Source of the DNA: G963667675 sp965249215
GTDB taxonomy: Bacteria > Chloroflexota > Dehalococcoidia > Lucifugimonadales > UBA3495
NCBI GenBank assembly: GCA_965249215.1
Contig: CBDFLN010000002.1
Span: forward strand, 1,302,001 to 1,366,000
Length of the DNA: 64,000 bases
Direction of reading: 5' to 3'
Position numbers and translations under genes: made by a program
The notes under the pieces: generated by a model
The model's database searches: none
The model's input: the letters and a program-made list of their open reading frames with translations, nothing else
Told to the model about the DNA's origin: nothing
Shown here: piece after piece, positions 10,101 through 18,893 of the stretch
Layout of the letters: each line of letters opens with the position of its first letter
Numbering within the stretch: position 1 is the stretch's first letter

Positions 10101-11777
10101 GAACGCCTCCATAGACGTCACCAGGTCCTCCCGGATGGCGTCGAGCGGGGGATTGGTCACCTGCGCGAATAACTGCTTGAAGTAGTTGAACAGCAGCTGG
10201 TTCTGGTCCGACAGCACCGCCAGCGGGGCATCGTTGCCCATTGACCCCACCACTTCGACCCCGTGCAGCGCCATTGGCGCGGTCAGCATCCGCAACTCTT
10301 CCGTGGTGTAGCCGAAGGCCCGCTGCTGTTGCCGCAGTTCAGCGCGGCTGGCAAGTTCCCATCGCCCGTGGAACGACGGACCCCCGTTCCGTCCCTTCGG
10401 CGCCGGCAGGTCTTCGACGGAGACCTTGTTTTCCTTGAGCCACTCGCCGTAGGGCTTGCGGCTGGCCAGTTTGTGTTTCAGCTCCTCGTCGCCGATTATC
10501 CGCCCTTCTTCCAGGTTCACCTCGAACATCCGTCCCGGCCGCAGCCTGCCCTTCTCTTTGACCTGCGCGGCCGGGATGTCCAGCACGCCCGTTTCCGAGG
10601 CCATGACCAGCTTGTCGTCCTTGGTTACCAGGTATCTGAATGGACGAAAGCCATTGCGGTCCAGCAACGCGCAAATGCTGCGTCCGTTAGTCGACACGAT
10701 CATCGCCGGGCCGTCCCACGGCTCCATGAGACACGAATGGTATTCGTAGAAGTCCTTTTTCTCCTGGGGCATGCTTTCGTGCTGTTCCCAGGCCTCGGGT
10801 ATCAGCATCAGCATGGCATGGTCCAGGTCCCGCCCCGTCATGAGCAGCAACTCCAGGGCGCTGTCGATGCTGGCCGTGTCGCTGGCCCCGGGGTACATAA
10901 CCGGGGGAATCTTCCCCATGTCGTCGCCGAACAGCGGCGACTCAAACCGCGCCTCCCGGGCATGCATCCAGTTCAAGTTGCCGCGCAGGGTGTTGATTTC
11001 CCCGTTGTGCGCCAGGTAGCGGTAGGGGTGGGCCAGCTTCCAGTGGCCCAGGGTGTTGGTGCTGAAGCGGGAATGGACCAAGGCAAAGGCGCTGGTCAAC
11101 GCAGGGTCAGTCAGGTCGGGGTAGAAGGCCGCCAGTTGGTGGGCATGCACCAGTCCCTTATATACAATCGTACTGCAGGACATGCTGCAGACGTAAAAAT
11201 AATCGTCTTCTTCCTCGGTTACGCCCCACTCCCTGTTGGTATGCTCGATTACCTTGCGCACCACGTAGAGCTTTCGCTCCAGTTCCTCGGCGCTCCGGAT
11301 TCCCGCTCCTGCGCCGATGAAAGCCTGCTGGATGTGCGGCCGGACCGCCTGGGAATCTTCCCCCGCCTTGCCGGCATCCACGGGCACGTCCCGCCATCCA
11401 AGAAGTTCCAACCCCTCGTCCTCGACTACCTTAGCCGTCAACGCCTGGCACTTCGCCAAACCTTCGGGCTGGGGAGGCATGAACATCATCGCCACGCCAT
11501 ACCCTCCCGGGCCGGGCAGGCGGATACCCAACCTGGAACACTCCCGTTGGAAGAATTCGTGAGGCATCTGGATTAGTACGCCGGCCCCGTCCCCCGTCTC
11601 TGGGTCGCTGCCGGCGGCCCCCCGGTGCCCGAGGTTGACCAGCACCTGGATGCCTTCCTCGATTATCTGGTGGGACTTCCTGCCCTTTATATTGGCGACA
11701 ACGCCTACACCGCAGCCGTCGTGTTCTTGCTCCGGTGAATACAGTCCCCGCTGCGCCAGTTCTTTCAAACGGTTCAT
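7179..11777 (-). CDS. gltB: Glutamate synthase large (alpha) subunit
   Basis: A 1532-residue glutamate synthase large subunit, which converts glutamine and 2-oxoglutarate to two glutamates in ammonia assimilation. The class II amidotransferase domain begins after a short propeptide; the catalytic Cys is in DGCGVGVV near residue 22. The FMN-binding synthase domain and the [3Fe-4S] ligands GCIMLRKCHLGTC are present, followed by the C-terminal GXGXG beta-helix domain. Size and order match the bacterial enzyme and no break is seen. gltB is first in the gltBD operon; about 240 bp separate its start from the divergent rsfS gene. Confidence 0.97.
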   Translation of the reverse strand: MNRLKELAQRGLYSPEQEHDGCGVGVVANIKGRKSHQIIEEGIQVLVNLGHRGAAGSDPETGDGAGVLIQMPHEFFQRECSRLGIRLPGPGGYGVAMMFMPPQPEGLAKCQALTAKVVEDEGLELLGWRDVPVDAGKAGEDSQAVRPHIQQAFIGAGAGIRSAEELERKLYVVRKVIEHTNREWGVTEEEDDYFYVCSMSCSTIVYKGLVHAHQLAAFYPDLTDPALTSAFALVHSRFSTNTLGHWKLAHPYRYLAHNGEINTLRGNLNWMHAREARFESPLFGDDMGKIPPVMYPGASDTASIDSALELLLMTGRDLDHAMLMLIPEAWEQHESMPQEKKDFYEYHSCLMEPWDGPAMIVSTNGRSICALLDRNGFRPFRYLVTKDDKLVMASETGVLDIPAAQVKEKGRLRPGRMFEVNLEEGRIIGDEELKHKLASRKPYGEWLKENKVSVEDLPAPKGRNGGPSFHGRWELASRAELRQQQRAFGYTTEELRMLTAPMALHGVEVVGSMGNDAPLAVLSDQNQLLFNYFKQLFAQVTNPPLDAIREDLVTSMEAFIGSEQNLFEETPRHCHQLKLKSPIIGGEELEKIQQIDAGEVRCATLSALFDADGGPGALKAGLDRLCAEASQGIRDGYSIIVLSDRGVDGKRAPIPSLLATSAVHHHLIREGSRTKAGLVIDSGEPREVHHFSVLIGYGAGAVHPYLALASARELAEAGELNGTKPDYAEKNFIKASEKGVLKVMSKMGISTVQSYRGAQIFEAVGLNSELIDQYFTWTPSRVEGIGLDSVEAEVLQRHRAAFGSPQVAGEPELDFGGAYQWRVHGEFHQWNPEIIAKLQDSTRAGDRELYQEFARLVNDQSRKMATLRGLLEFKKTVTPVALDEVEPASEIVKRFATGAVSLGSISKEAHETMAIAMNRMGARSNTGEGGEDYRRYQPDSNGDSRSSAVKQVASGRFGVTANYLVNATDLQIKMAQGSKPGEGGQLSGHKVDDYIGWIRRTTPGVELISPPPHHDIYSIEDLAQLIHDLKNINPDARIHVKLVAEVGVGTIAAGVAKAHADVVLISGHDGGTGNSPETSIKHAGLPWELGIAETQQVLVANRLRSRIAVQTDGQLKTGRDAAIAALLGAEEFGYATAALIVSGCIMLRKCHLGTCSVGVATQDPELRMKFSGRPEYLINYFMFIAEEMRQIMADLGFRTVEEMVGRVDVLDARKATDHWKAQGLDLSKLLYREDGWAYGPANFCSEEQDHGLDRALDHQLIALAQPALEGKQPVEIRLPISNSNRTVGAMLSGRVSKQYGEEGLPPETIKVHFSGSAGQSFGAFLAKGIDIRLEGDTNDYMGKGMTGGRIVVCPPPDAGFVPEENVIVGNVVLYGATGGRVHIRGIAGERFCVRNSGVQAVVESVGDHGCEYMTGGAVVVLGKTGRNFGAGMSGGVAFVYDEDGDFDVRFNPGLADLEQVKDPEDADMLKGMIQDHLTLTGSSSAQRILGQWAESLRRFKKVMPRDYRRVLEERKLREASGEKTEVGAVSNG

Positions 11778-11956
11778 TTAGTAATGCCCAATAATAATCA
11801 ATTTATCGACGGGGGCTCCAAGAATGGGGAGATGCGTGCCGCAGGCGCCCTATCGTGTCTCACCGCGCCTACCGCACGAGGCCGCTGCCAGCGTTGCGTA
11901 AAATATATCACAAACCACTGCAAGCTAAAAGCCTCACGAACTAGGGGGCCGTTCAG

Positions 11957-11985
11957 TTGACCGTCTCCAGGCTGAACCTTATACT
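11957..11985 (+). promoter_or_regulatory. Sigma70-type promoter for rsfS
   Basis: TTGACC (11957-11962) and TATACT (11980-11985) are separated by 17 bp, close to the consensus. The start of transcription would fall near 11992, about 26 nt before the GTG start of rsfS. Confidence 0.7.
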
Positions 11986-12017
11986 CCAAATAGGGTTGAG
12001 GTATACCACTGGCAAAG

Positions 12018-12371
12018 GTGATAAGCCTGGATTCCACCGAATTAGCCCGCCTGATAGTCGAGGTGGCGTCGGACAAGCTGGCCGCCGACATCGTGATGCT
12101 CGACTTGCGCGGCGTTGCCCCCTTTGCCGACTATTTCGTCATCATGTCGGCCGACTCCGCCCGCCAGATCGAAGCCCTCGAGGAAGACCTCACCCAGGCC
12201 CTAAAGGACTCCCAAGTCAGGCGCTTTCACCGGGAAGGGGCTCCGGCCTCTGGTTGGGTGTTGCTGGACTTCAGCGACGTGATAGTCCACATATTCAACC
12301 CCCAAGAGCGGGAGTACTATCACTTGGAAACCTTGTGGTCCCAGGCCCCTCAAGTCGTCAGGGTTCTTTAA
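12018..12371 (+). CDS. rsfS: Ribosome silencing factor RsfS
   Basis: A 117-residue member of the RsfS/DUF143 family, which binds ribosomal protein L14 and blocks joining of the ribosomal subunits under nutrient limitation. The body of the protein shows the family signature: DLRGVAPFADYFVIMSA, then GWVLLDFSDVIVHIFNP and a C-terminal REYYHLETLW. The length is normal. The start is GTG; no earlier in-frame ATG fits. Its 3' end overlaps the convergent ndk gene by 14 bp, so the two messages are antisense at their ends. Confidence 0.93.
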   Translation: MISLDSTELARLIVEVASDKLAADIVMLDLRGVAPFADYFVIMSADSARQIEALEEDLTQALKDSQVRRFHREGAPASGWVLLDFSDVIVHIFNPQEREYYHLETLWSQAPQVVRVL

Positions 12372-12810
12372 TCCAGGGGTCCGCACTGCGGCTGTAGTCC
12401 AGGATTTCCTCCGCCGAGAAAAACAGCGCCACTTCTCTCCTGGCCGACTCCAGGCTGTCCGAACCGTGCACCAGGTTCCGGCCGATGTCCAACGCCAGGT
12501 CTCCCCGGATGGTCCCAGGCCCGGCAGCCGCGGGACTGGTCTCTCCCATCGTAGCCCGGACCGTCTCCACTGCGTTATCCGCCTCCCACACCATCGCCAC
12601 CAAAGGCCCAGAAGTGATGAACTCCACCAGCCCGCCAAAGAAGGGCCGGTCTACGTGTTCGCCGTAATGCTGCCGAGCCATGGCCTCATCCACCCGCATC
12701 AGCTTCATGGCGGCCAGCTTCAGGCCCCGCCTCTCCAGCCGGGAGATTACCTCACCCACCAGGCCCCGCTGCACCCCGTCGGGCTTAATTAGGACTAAGG
12801 TCCGTTCCAT
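12358..12810 (-). CDS. ndk: Nucleoside diphosphate kinase
   Basis: A 150-residue nucleoside diphosphate kinase that moves the gamma-phosphate from ATP to other NDPs via a phospho-histidine. The N-terminus MERTLVLIKPDGVQRG is diagnostic. The active-site His is in NLVHGSDS near residue 115, just after the expected DIGRN segment. The length matches bacterial Ndk (about 140-150). It lies downstream of tsaB on the same strand with a 98-bp gap, and its stop overlaps rsfS on the other strand. Confidence 0.97.
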   Translation of the reverse strand: MERTLVLIKPDGVQRGLVGEVISRLERRGLKLAAMKLMRVDEAMARQHYGEHVDRPFFGGLVEFITSGPLVAMVWEADNAVETVRATMGETSPAAAGPGTIRGDLALDIGRNLVHGSDSLESARREVALFFSAEEILDYSRSADPWIKEP

Positions 12811-12908
12811 AACCGCTATTCGCTTCCTCCTCTGAATTGCCGGCCAAACTTAAACCACGAAACCCATAAATCATTGACTTTATATTAATTGATAATCGCT
12901 CCCAGCCC

Positions 12909-13598
12909 TCACGACCCCTGCGGCGTCCGGTCCCTTTGCTTCGGGCTGCCGATGCTGGGCATCCGCAGGTAATTGGGCTGCAACGATGCCAGGTCCTCCG
13001 TTCGTCCCTCGGCAAGACGCTCCCACCCCACTTGGCACAGGGCCCACGTCCGTTGGGCCGGCGTAGAGTCCGCAACAACGGCTAGGCGCCCCAACCCTTC
13101 TCGGATTGCTCCGCCCCAGTTTGACACCGCCTCGCCGCAGAACAATGTAAGCTCATCAGTGCACTCCACCAACTCCTCCACCGTGCCCACCGTGTCCTCT
13201 CTTACCCTGAAGCCGTCCCTCCCGAACCGGGCCGAGGCAACCTCTTTCCGGCCCGCGTCCAGGATTGCGCAGACCGGTAGCCCCGATTGCAAATACGGAT
13301 GTGCTTCCAAGTCCAGCGTCCCAACTCCCACCACCGGAGCCCCCGTGGTGAAAGCCAACCCCTTTACCACGCTCATCCCCACCCTCAAAGCGCTGAATCC
13401 CCCCGGGCCCAGGGCCACCGCAATCCCGCTCAAATCGCTGGGAGTCAGCCCGTGCGACCGCAGGATTTGGTCCACCGCCGGCATCAACTCCGCCGTGTGG
13501 TTCACCGACGAACGCCAGCACCGGCTCGATAGCGCCCGGCCTTCCTGGCAAAGGGCCACTCCGGCATACCTGGTGGAGGTATCTATCGCCAGTAGCAC
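12909..13598 (-). CDS. tsaB: tRNA t6A biosynthesis protein TsaB
   Basis: A 229-residue ASKHA-fold protein of the TsaB family, the non-catalytic partner of TsaD in making N6-threonylcarbamoyladenosine at position 37 of ANN-decoding tRNAs. Diagnostic segments are LLAIDTSTRYAGVAL at the N-terminus, NHTAELMPAVDQIL near residue 33 and IAVALGPGGFSALRVG near residue 59. It starts 3 bp after the tsaE stop and belongs to a thiL-tsaE-tsaB operon. TsaD and TsaC are not encoded in this window. Confidence 0.94.
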   Translation of the reverse strand: MLLAIDTSTRYAGVALCQEGRALSSRCWRSSVNHTAELMPAVDQILRSHGLTPSDLSGIAVALGPGGFSALRVGMSVVKGLAFTTGAPVVGVGTLDLEAHPYLQSGLPVCAILDAGRKEVASARFGRDGFRVREDTVGTVEELVECTDELTLFCGEAVSNWGGAIREGLGRLAVVADSTPAQRTWALCQVGWERLAEGRTEDLASLQPNYLRMPSIGSPKQRDRTPQGS

Positions 13599-13601
13599 GG
13601 C

Positions 13602-14114
13602 TTAGACTGCTTCCTCGACCGCCGAAAAAGCAGCGGTAAGCCTGTCCATCAGCTTCTTGAACCGGGAAGACGCCGCCCAGACGGCCGCGGTTCTGCCGTC
13701 CCCTTCTTCCCCGTTCTTGCCGTCGTTCAAATAGTCCATGGCGATCCAGCAACTGTCCTCCGGGAACAACTCCGCAGCCTTATCGGCCCACTCCACTACG
13801 CACACCCCCTGGTCGAACAGTTGCTCGTCTATCCCCAGGTCCCAAGCCTCCCAGGGGTCGTCGATGCGGTACAAGTCCAGGTGGTGCAGCATCAACCTCC
13901 CCTGGCGACGGGTCATCAGGACAAACGTCGGGCTGCGAAGGTCCTCCTGAACCCCCAACCCCCGGCCGATTCCCTGGGACAAGCACGTTTTTCCCGCACC
14001 AAGAGGCCCGGTCAGCAGGTAGACGTCGCCCGGCTGGGCCTGCTCGCCGATAATGCGCCCCATCTCTCGCGTCTCCTGGACGCTGTTGCTCTTGATGCGC
14101 AGGGAGCGGTTCAT
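13602..14114 (-). CDS. tsaE: tRNA t6A biosynthesis ATPase TsaE
   Basis: A 170-residue P-loop ATPase of the TsaE (YjeE) family, needed to recycle the TsaBD complex in t6A synthesis. The Walker A motif is TGPLGAGKTCLSQGIG near residue 36, followed by the family segments RSPTFVLM and HHLDLYRIDD, and VCVVEWADKA near residue 106. The C-terminal 35 residues are less conserved. The gene sits 12 bp after thiL and 3 bp before tsaB, in one operon. Confidence 0.94.
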   Translation of the reverse strand: MNRSLRIKSNSVQETREMGRIIGEQAQPGDVYLLTGPLGAGKTCLSQGIGRGLGVQEDLRSPTFVLMTRRQGRLMLHHLDLYRIDDPWEAWDLGIDEQLFDQGVCVVEWADKAAELFPEDSCWIAMDYLNDGKNGEEGDGRTAAVWAASSRFKKLMDRLTAAFSAVEEAV

Positions 14115-14126
14115 CCGGGGCGTCCC

Positions 14127-15143
14127 TTACCCGCTGCCAAAATGGTCCCAACCGCTGCGGCCGGCCGTAGTCTCCACTCCGGCAGGGTCGACGACCCTCA
14201 CCTCCCCCGGTTCTCCTGCCACCGTTTCGCCGATGACCGCCGCCCCGGCGGGCAGCTTGGACAATACCGACCGCATCAATGCCGGCGCAGCAGTAAATAG
14301 CAGAACGTAGTCCTCCCCTCCGCTCAGAGCAAACTCGACTGCATCATCAGGGAAGACCTCCATCAATAGAGGATGCACCGGCACCCGGTCTGTGTATAGA
14401 CGAGCAGCCACGCCGCTGGCGCGGCACAGCTTGGAGAGATCGTCGGCCAGCCCGTCGCTCACGTCCATGGCGGCCCTCACCCCATTGTCGGCCAGAATTC
14501 TGCCTTGGGCCACCGCCGGATCGGGACGACGGTGTCGCTCCAGCAGGTAGTCCGCCGCCTCACCCGACGCTCGGGGGTGATTGTCCAGCATCAGCTTCAG
14601 ACCTCCGCCGGAACTCCCCACAGGCCCGGTCACTGCAATCTCGTCGCCGGCTCGCGCCGCAGACCTCACCATGGGTTCGCCCGTATGGACTCCGGTAAGG
14701 CTGATGGATATGAATACCGAGGGCGAGCGTACAGTGTCGCCCCCCACCAGGGCGACACCATAGGCGTTGGCGATGTCCACCAAGCCCCGGTATAACTCCC
14801 GGATGTCATCCACCACCGTCTCCGGGGGCAGTCCAAGAGTTACTAGTGCGTACTTGGGCAGTCCCCCCATTGCGGCGATGTCGCTTATGTTCGCCGCCAG
14901 CGCCTTCCATCCCAAGTCCCGCCACGGCGTCGTATCCCGCGTAAAGTGCACCCCCTCCACCATCGTGTCGGTGGTGAACAATTCGGTGGTGTCGCCAACC
15001 TTCCATGCCGCGGCGTCGTCCCCGGTATCCACCAGCAGCCGAAACCCAGGGGCCCCGTCGCTGTCCGCCTGGGCCCGCTGCTCCACTATCATCTCGTTGA
15101 GCAACTCGATGACGCCGAATTCGCCCATCTGTTTAACCTGCAT
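14127..15143 (-). CDS. thiL: Thiamine-monophosphate kinase
   Basis: A 338-residue ThiL of the PurM/AIR-synthase-like superfamily, which phosphorylates thiamine monophosphate to the active cofactor TPP. Seen are VDTGDDAAAW near residue 36, FTTDTMVEGVHF near residue 59 (Mg2+-binding acidic residues), the AANISDIAAMGG motif near residue 84 and DVSDGLADDL near residue 221. It heads the operon with tsaE and tsaB. A -10 TATAAT lies only 9 nt before the ATG, so the message is probably almost leaderless. GltB and the E1 subunits in this window are unrelated by operon, but E1 needs TPP. Confidence 0.95.
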   Translation of the reverse strand: MQVKQMGEFGVIELLNEMIVEQRAQADSDGAPGFRLLVDTGDDAAAWKVGDTTELFTTDTMVEGVHFTRDTTPWRDLGWKALAANISDIAAMGGLPKYALVTLGLPPETVVDDIRELYRGLVDIANAYGVALVGGDTVRSPSVFISISLTGVHTGEPMVRSAARAGDEIAVTGPVGSSGGGLKLMLDNHPRASGEAADYLLERHRRPDPAVAQGRILADNGVRAAMDVSDGLADDLSKLCRASGVAARLYTDRVPVHPLLMEVFPDDAVEFALSGGEDYVLLFTAAPALMRSVLSKLPAGAAVIGETVAGEPGEVRVVDPAGVETTAGRSGWDHFGSG

Positions 15144-15152
15144 CGCGCTGGA

Positions 15153-15182
15153 ATTATATCCCCCTTGTCAGTCGCCCCTCAA
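15153..15182 (-). promoter_or_regulatory. Promoter for thiL operon, almost no 5' UTR
   Basis: On the minus strand TATAAT (15158-15153) is preceded by TTGAGG (15182-15177) at 18 bp. Initiation 6-7 nt after the -10 would fall at about 15146, leaving roughly 3 nt before the ATG at 15143. No Shine-Dalgarno sequence is present, so translation is expected to be of the leaderless kind. Confidence 0.6.
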
Positions 15183-15235
15183 CAACGCCGCAACGACACA
15201 GATGAATTGCCCTTCAATTTCCCCTAACCATGCTA

Positions 15236-15264
15236 TTGACAACCTACGGAATCCGACATAATAT
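15236..15264 (+). promoter_or_regulatory. Consensus promoter for the cysH leader
   Basis: TTGACA (15236-15241) and TAATAT (15259-15264) are spaced by exactly 17 bp. The predicted transcription start is 15271-15272, which coincides with an ATG at 15272. This makes the first codon of a short ORF the 5' end of the message. Confidence 0.85.
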
Positions 15265-15271
15265 TCACGGG

Positions 15272-15322
15272 ATGCGTTTCGACGACGACCTATTCCACTT
15301 GTGTACGAGGCCCCCTCTATAG
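15272..15322 (+). CDS. Putative 16-residue leader peptide of cysH
   Basis: A short ORF of 16 codons (MRFDDDLFHLCTRPPL) begins at the predicted transcription start and ends with TAG inside the first terminator hairpin. It contains one Cys codon at position 11. Leaderless short ORFs with Cys codons upstream of sulfur-assimilation genes are known in mycobacteria, where they govern cysteine-responsive attenuation. The position, not sequence similarity, suggests the same role here. Translation is not demonstrated, and the single Cys codon makes the mechanism uncertain. Confidence 0.5.
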   Translation: MRFDDDLFHLCTRPPL

Positions 15323-15343
15323 GGTGAAGGCCCGTATTTTTTT
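15309..15343 (+). terminator. Leader hairpin 1 with T7 tract (attenuator candidate)
   Basis: GGCC arms (about 15309-15312 and 15329-15332) enclose a CCCT/AGGG inner stem, and seven T residues follow at 15337-15343. The stop codon of the leader ORF lies in the hairpin loop, so a translating ribosome would block its folding. Confidence 0.55.
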
Positions 15344-15356
15344 CGGAATGCCTGCG

Positions 15357-15384
15357 CCCGCCAAACACCCATGGCGGGTTTTTT
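15357..15384 (+). terminator. Leader hairpin 2, canonical intrinsic terminator
   Basis: Perfect stem CCCGCCA (15357-15363) with TGGCGGG (15372-15378), 8-nt loop, then six T residues (15379-15384). It lies between the cysH promoter and the cysH start at 15439, so read-through is needed for expression. Confidence 0.8.
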
Positions 15385-15438
15385 GTTGTCCAAATCACAG
15401 CCAAAAAGCATCAAGTATAGAAAGGGAGAATTCAAAGA

Positions 15439-16161
15439 ATGGTGGAGCAACTTACCTCGGAAAATATTGTCGAGATGGTCGAGGGCCTTACCTCGGCCCA
15501 GAAGGTGGAACGTTCCCTTGACCTGATCGACGAAGCCTATCAGAAGTTCGGCGACAAGTTGGTTGTCGCCAACAGCCTCGGCAAAGACTCAGTAGTCGTT
15601 TGGCACCTAGCCAAGCGCGTCAGCCCCAACATCAAGGGCTTCATCGTCACCACCCGGTACAAGCCCGCCGAAACCGTCAAGTTCATGCACGAAGAAGTGG
15701 CCCGCTACCCCGAGCTGCAGGTGTTCAAGAACGACGCACCCCAGCCCGACAAACTGTACCTGACCGACCCGGACCAGTGCTGCTATAACCTCAAGGTCGA
15801 ACCCACCCGCTGGGCCATCGACCAGATGGACGTCGACTGCTGGGTGACCGGCCTGCGCTGCACCGAGGGAAGGACCCGCACCAATTTCCTGGAAATCGAG
15901 GAGCGGGATGAAGGCTTGTGCAAGCTCAACCCCATCCTGCTGTGGTATGAACGGGAGATTTGGCAGTACCTCGCCCTCCAGGGCGTGCGCGTCAACCCGT
16001 TGTACAACGAGGGCTACCGCTCCCTGGGCTGCGCACCCTGCACCTCCATCAGCACCGGCGCCGACGAACGCGCCGGCCGCTGGATCGGCACCAGCAAGTG
16101 CGGCGGCGAGTGCGGCATTCACACCAAGCCCCTCAAGCAGGTGCGCCAGCCCGTCGCCTAG
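15439..16161 (+). CDS. cysH: Assimilatory adenylylsulfate (APS/PAPS) reductase
   Basis: A 240-residue reductase of the adenine-nucleotide alpha-hydrolase fold that reduces APS (or PAPS) to sulfite during cysteine synthesis. The PP-loop-like segment NSLGKDSVVVWHLA is near residue 36. Cysteine pairs QCC (near residue 113) and GCAPC (near residue 198) match the [4Fe-4S] ligands of APS-type enzymes, and the C-terminal KCGGECGIHT carries the catalytic Cys. Having the cluster ligands favours APS over PAPS as substrate. A Shine-Dalgarno AAGGGAG lies 10 nt before the ATG. The leader contains two terminator hairpins and a short ORF, implying attenuation control. Confidence 0.9.
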   Translation: MVEQLTSENIVEMVEGLTSAQKVERSLDLIDEAYQKFGDKLVVANSLGKDSVVVWHLAKRVSPNIKGFIVTTRYKPAETVKFMHEEVARYPELQVFKNDAPQPDKLYLTDPDQCCYNLKVEPTRWAIDQMDVDCWVTGLRCTEGRTRTNFLEIEERDEGLCKLNPILLWYEREIWQYLALQGVRVNPLYNEGYRSLGCAPCTSISTGADERAGRWIGTSKCGGECGIHTKPLKQVRQPVA

Positions 16162-16232
16162 CTGCTAACCCGGCTTCAGCGCATCCCCGGGATCAACAAC
16201 CTGAACGGCGACTTAAAGCGTGACCAGTGTGT

Positions 16233-16272
16233 AATCCCCCCGCCCCTCCTGAAAAGAGCGAGCGGGGGGATT
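16233..16272 (+). terminator. Hairpin after cysH
   Basis: AATCCCCCCGC (16233-16243) pairs perfectly with GCGGGGGGATT (16262-16272). No T-run follows, so it may be a transcript-stabilising or weak terminator hairpin for cysH. Confidence 0.6.
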
Positions 16273-16330
16273 CTCATTGCCAACCACCGGTTATCTAGTC
16301 CCTAGTCCTCCCAGCCATCCACGCCCCGTT

Positions 16331-16560
16331 GTCCTGAGCCTGTCCTGAGCCTGCCCTGAGTCTGTCCTGAGCCTGTCCTGAGCCAGTCGAAGGGCCAGTC
16401 GAAGGGCCAGTCGCCCAACCATGTAGGGGCGAAAAATCTTTCGCCCTTACGCGCACCCAACCACGCCACCTGCCCAGCCCTCAGTTCGCCCTCAACCTCT
16501 CGTCCCTGCCATCCACCCTCCGTTCACCCTGAGCTTGTCCAAGGGCCCGTCGAAGGAACC
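16331..16560. repeat. Decayed CCTGAGC..GTCGAAGG palindromic repeats
   Basis: Tandemly iterated variants of CCTGAGCCTGTC and AGTCGAAGGGCC fill about 16331-16404, and another full unit lies at 16527-16557. The intact palindrome joins CCTGAGC and GTCGAAGG through a short core. The same repeat recurs near 23746, 43108, 43392, 53799 and 62335. The rest of the 16162-16593 gap holds no gene I can support. Confidence 0.85.
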
Positions 16561-16593
16561 GAACGGACCAACCCCCACAACCAACCCATCGTC

Positions 16594-16622
16594 TTGACAG
16601 CGCCCAGGCGCACGGCTATACT
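16594..16622 (+). promoter_or_regulatory. 16S rRNA promoter
   Basis: TTGACA (16594-16599) and TATACT (16617-16622) with a 17-bp spacer form a near-consensus promoter. It lies about 72 nt before the 16S rRNA 5' end. Confidence 0.88.
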
Positions 16623-16653
16623 ACGTAGCCTAGTCGCCCTTCGGGGCGGCTTT

Positions 16654-16665
16654 GGCACTTTAACA
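16654..16665 (+). promoter_or_regulatory. rRNA boxA-like antitermination element
   Basis: GGCACTTTAACA followed by ATTGAATAG closely resembles the bacterial rRNA boxA (TGCTCTTTAACA). It sits in the leader just after a GTCGCCC/GGGGCGGC hairpin, as expected for an NusB/NusA-bound antitermination site. Confidence 0.75.
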
Positions 16666-16693
16666 ATTGAATAGTGGAAGGAAGTAAGGTTCT

Positions 16694-18212
<1,519 letters not shown>

Positions 18213-18461
18213 GGGAGCTCAGGCCAAACCTGTTGCCCGTCCAAAAGGCGGGCGGAGGCCCGGCCCATCTCCTAGGTCGAACCGGCGGGTGTTCCGTTTC
18301 CAAAGCCGTCCGATTTGAGCCCCAGCGCTTCGGCGCAGCTCTCGGGCTGAGGAAGCGGTCCCCTGAGAAAGTCCGCCGGACCCCCGGTACACCCGGGGGA
18401 CCTACACAAACAATGACCAATTCTTCCTTCCGCTATTCAGCGGTTAAAGCGCCACCAAAAG

Positions 18462-18488
18462 AGCCGGACTTAGACAGTCCGGCTTTTT
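18462..18488 (+). terminator. Intrinsic terminator of the 16S transcript
   Basis: A perfect 9-bp stem, AGCCGGACT with AGTCCGGCT, and a 5-nt loop are followed by five T residues. It lies about 250 nt after the 16S 3' end and before mntA, confirming a monocistronic rRNA transcript. The intervening sequence 18210-18461 shows no gene. Confidence 0.9.
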
Positions 18489-18578
18489 GTCATACTCAGC
18501 TAGTCAACGATGTGATGTCATCCCAAGTCTCAGGGATAGACAACGGCCAACGTCTCAATCGCTGGCTTGAGGACAACC

Positions 18579-18893
18579 ATGACTAATGAGACTCATGCCG
18601 GAAAATATTTAGTGGAGGTCCAATACACTTTGAAGGCTATCCTGCCTGAACTTGAGGCCGACCATGGGGTGAAGACGTTGGCTGTCTTCGGTTCCTACGC
18701 GAGGGGAGACCAGGCGCCCAACAGCGACCTTGACCTATTGATTGAGTTTCACCGGCCGCCCACCCTCTTCCAGTTCGTCCGGCTCCGGCGCCATTTGGCC
18801 TCAGCATTGGGGCGTAACGTCGACCTCGTTGTGAGGTCTGCTCTAAAGCCAAATATTGGGAAACATATTCTGCGGGAATTAGCGCCGGTGTGA
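18579..18893 (+). CDS. mntA: MntA-type nucleotidyltransferase antitoxin
   Basis: A 104-residue minimal nucleotidyltransferase. The GSX10DXD signature is complete (GSYARGDQAPNSDLD near residue 38), so it should bind metal and ATP. In characterised MntA/HepT systems this protein AMPylates a tyrosine of the HepT RNase and silences it. ATG 18579 is chosen over an in-frame TTG 12 nt upstream because GAGG lies 6-7 nt before it. The gene overlaps the following HepT gene by 4 bp (GTGA), a tight coupling typical of such pairs. Confidence 0.9.
   Translation: MTNETHAGKYLVEVQYTLKAILPELEADHGVKTLAVFGSYARGDQAPNSDLDLLIEFHRPPTLFQFVRLRRHLASALGRNVDLVVRSALKPNIGKHILRELAPV

Noticed and set aside
10263..11576. 437-codon open frame antisense to gltB
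   Set aside because: It is a GC-driven shadow of the well-supported gltB frame, with no recognisable domain and His/Gln/Arg-rich composition.
15265..15438. SAM or other known riboswitch upstream of cysH
   Set aside because: No SAM-I, SAM-II or related consensus core is visible in the short leader. A short ORF with terminators fits better.
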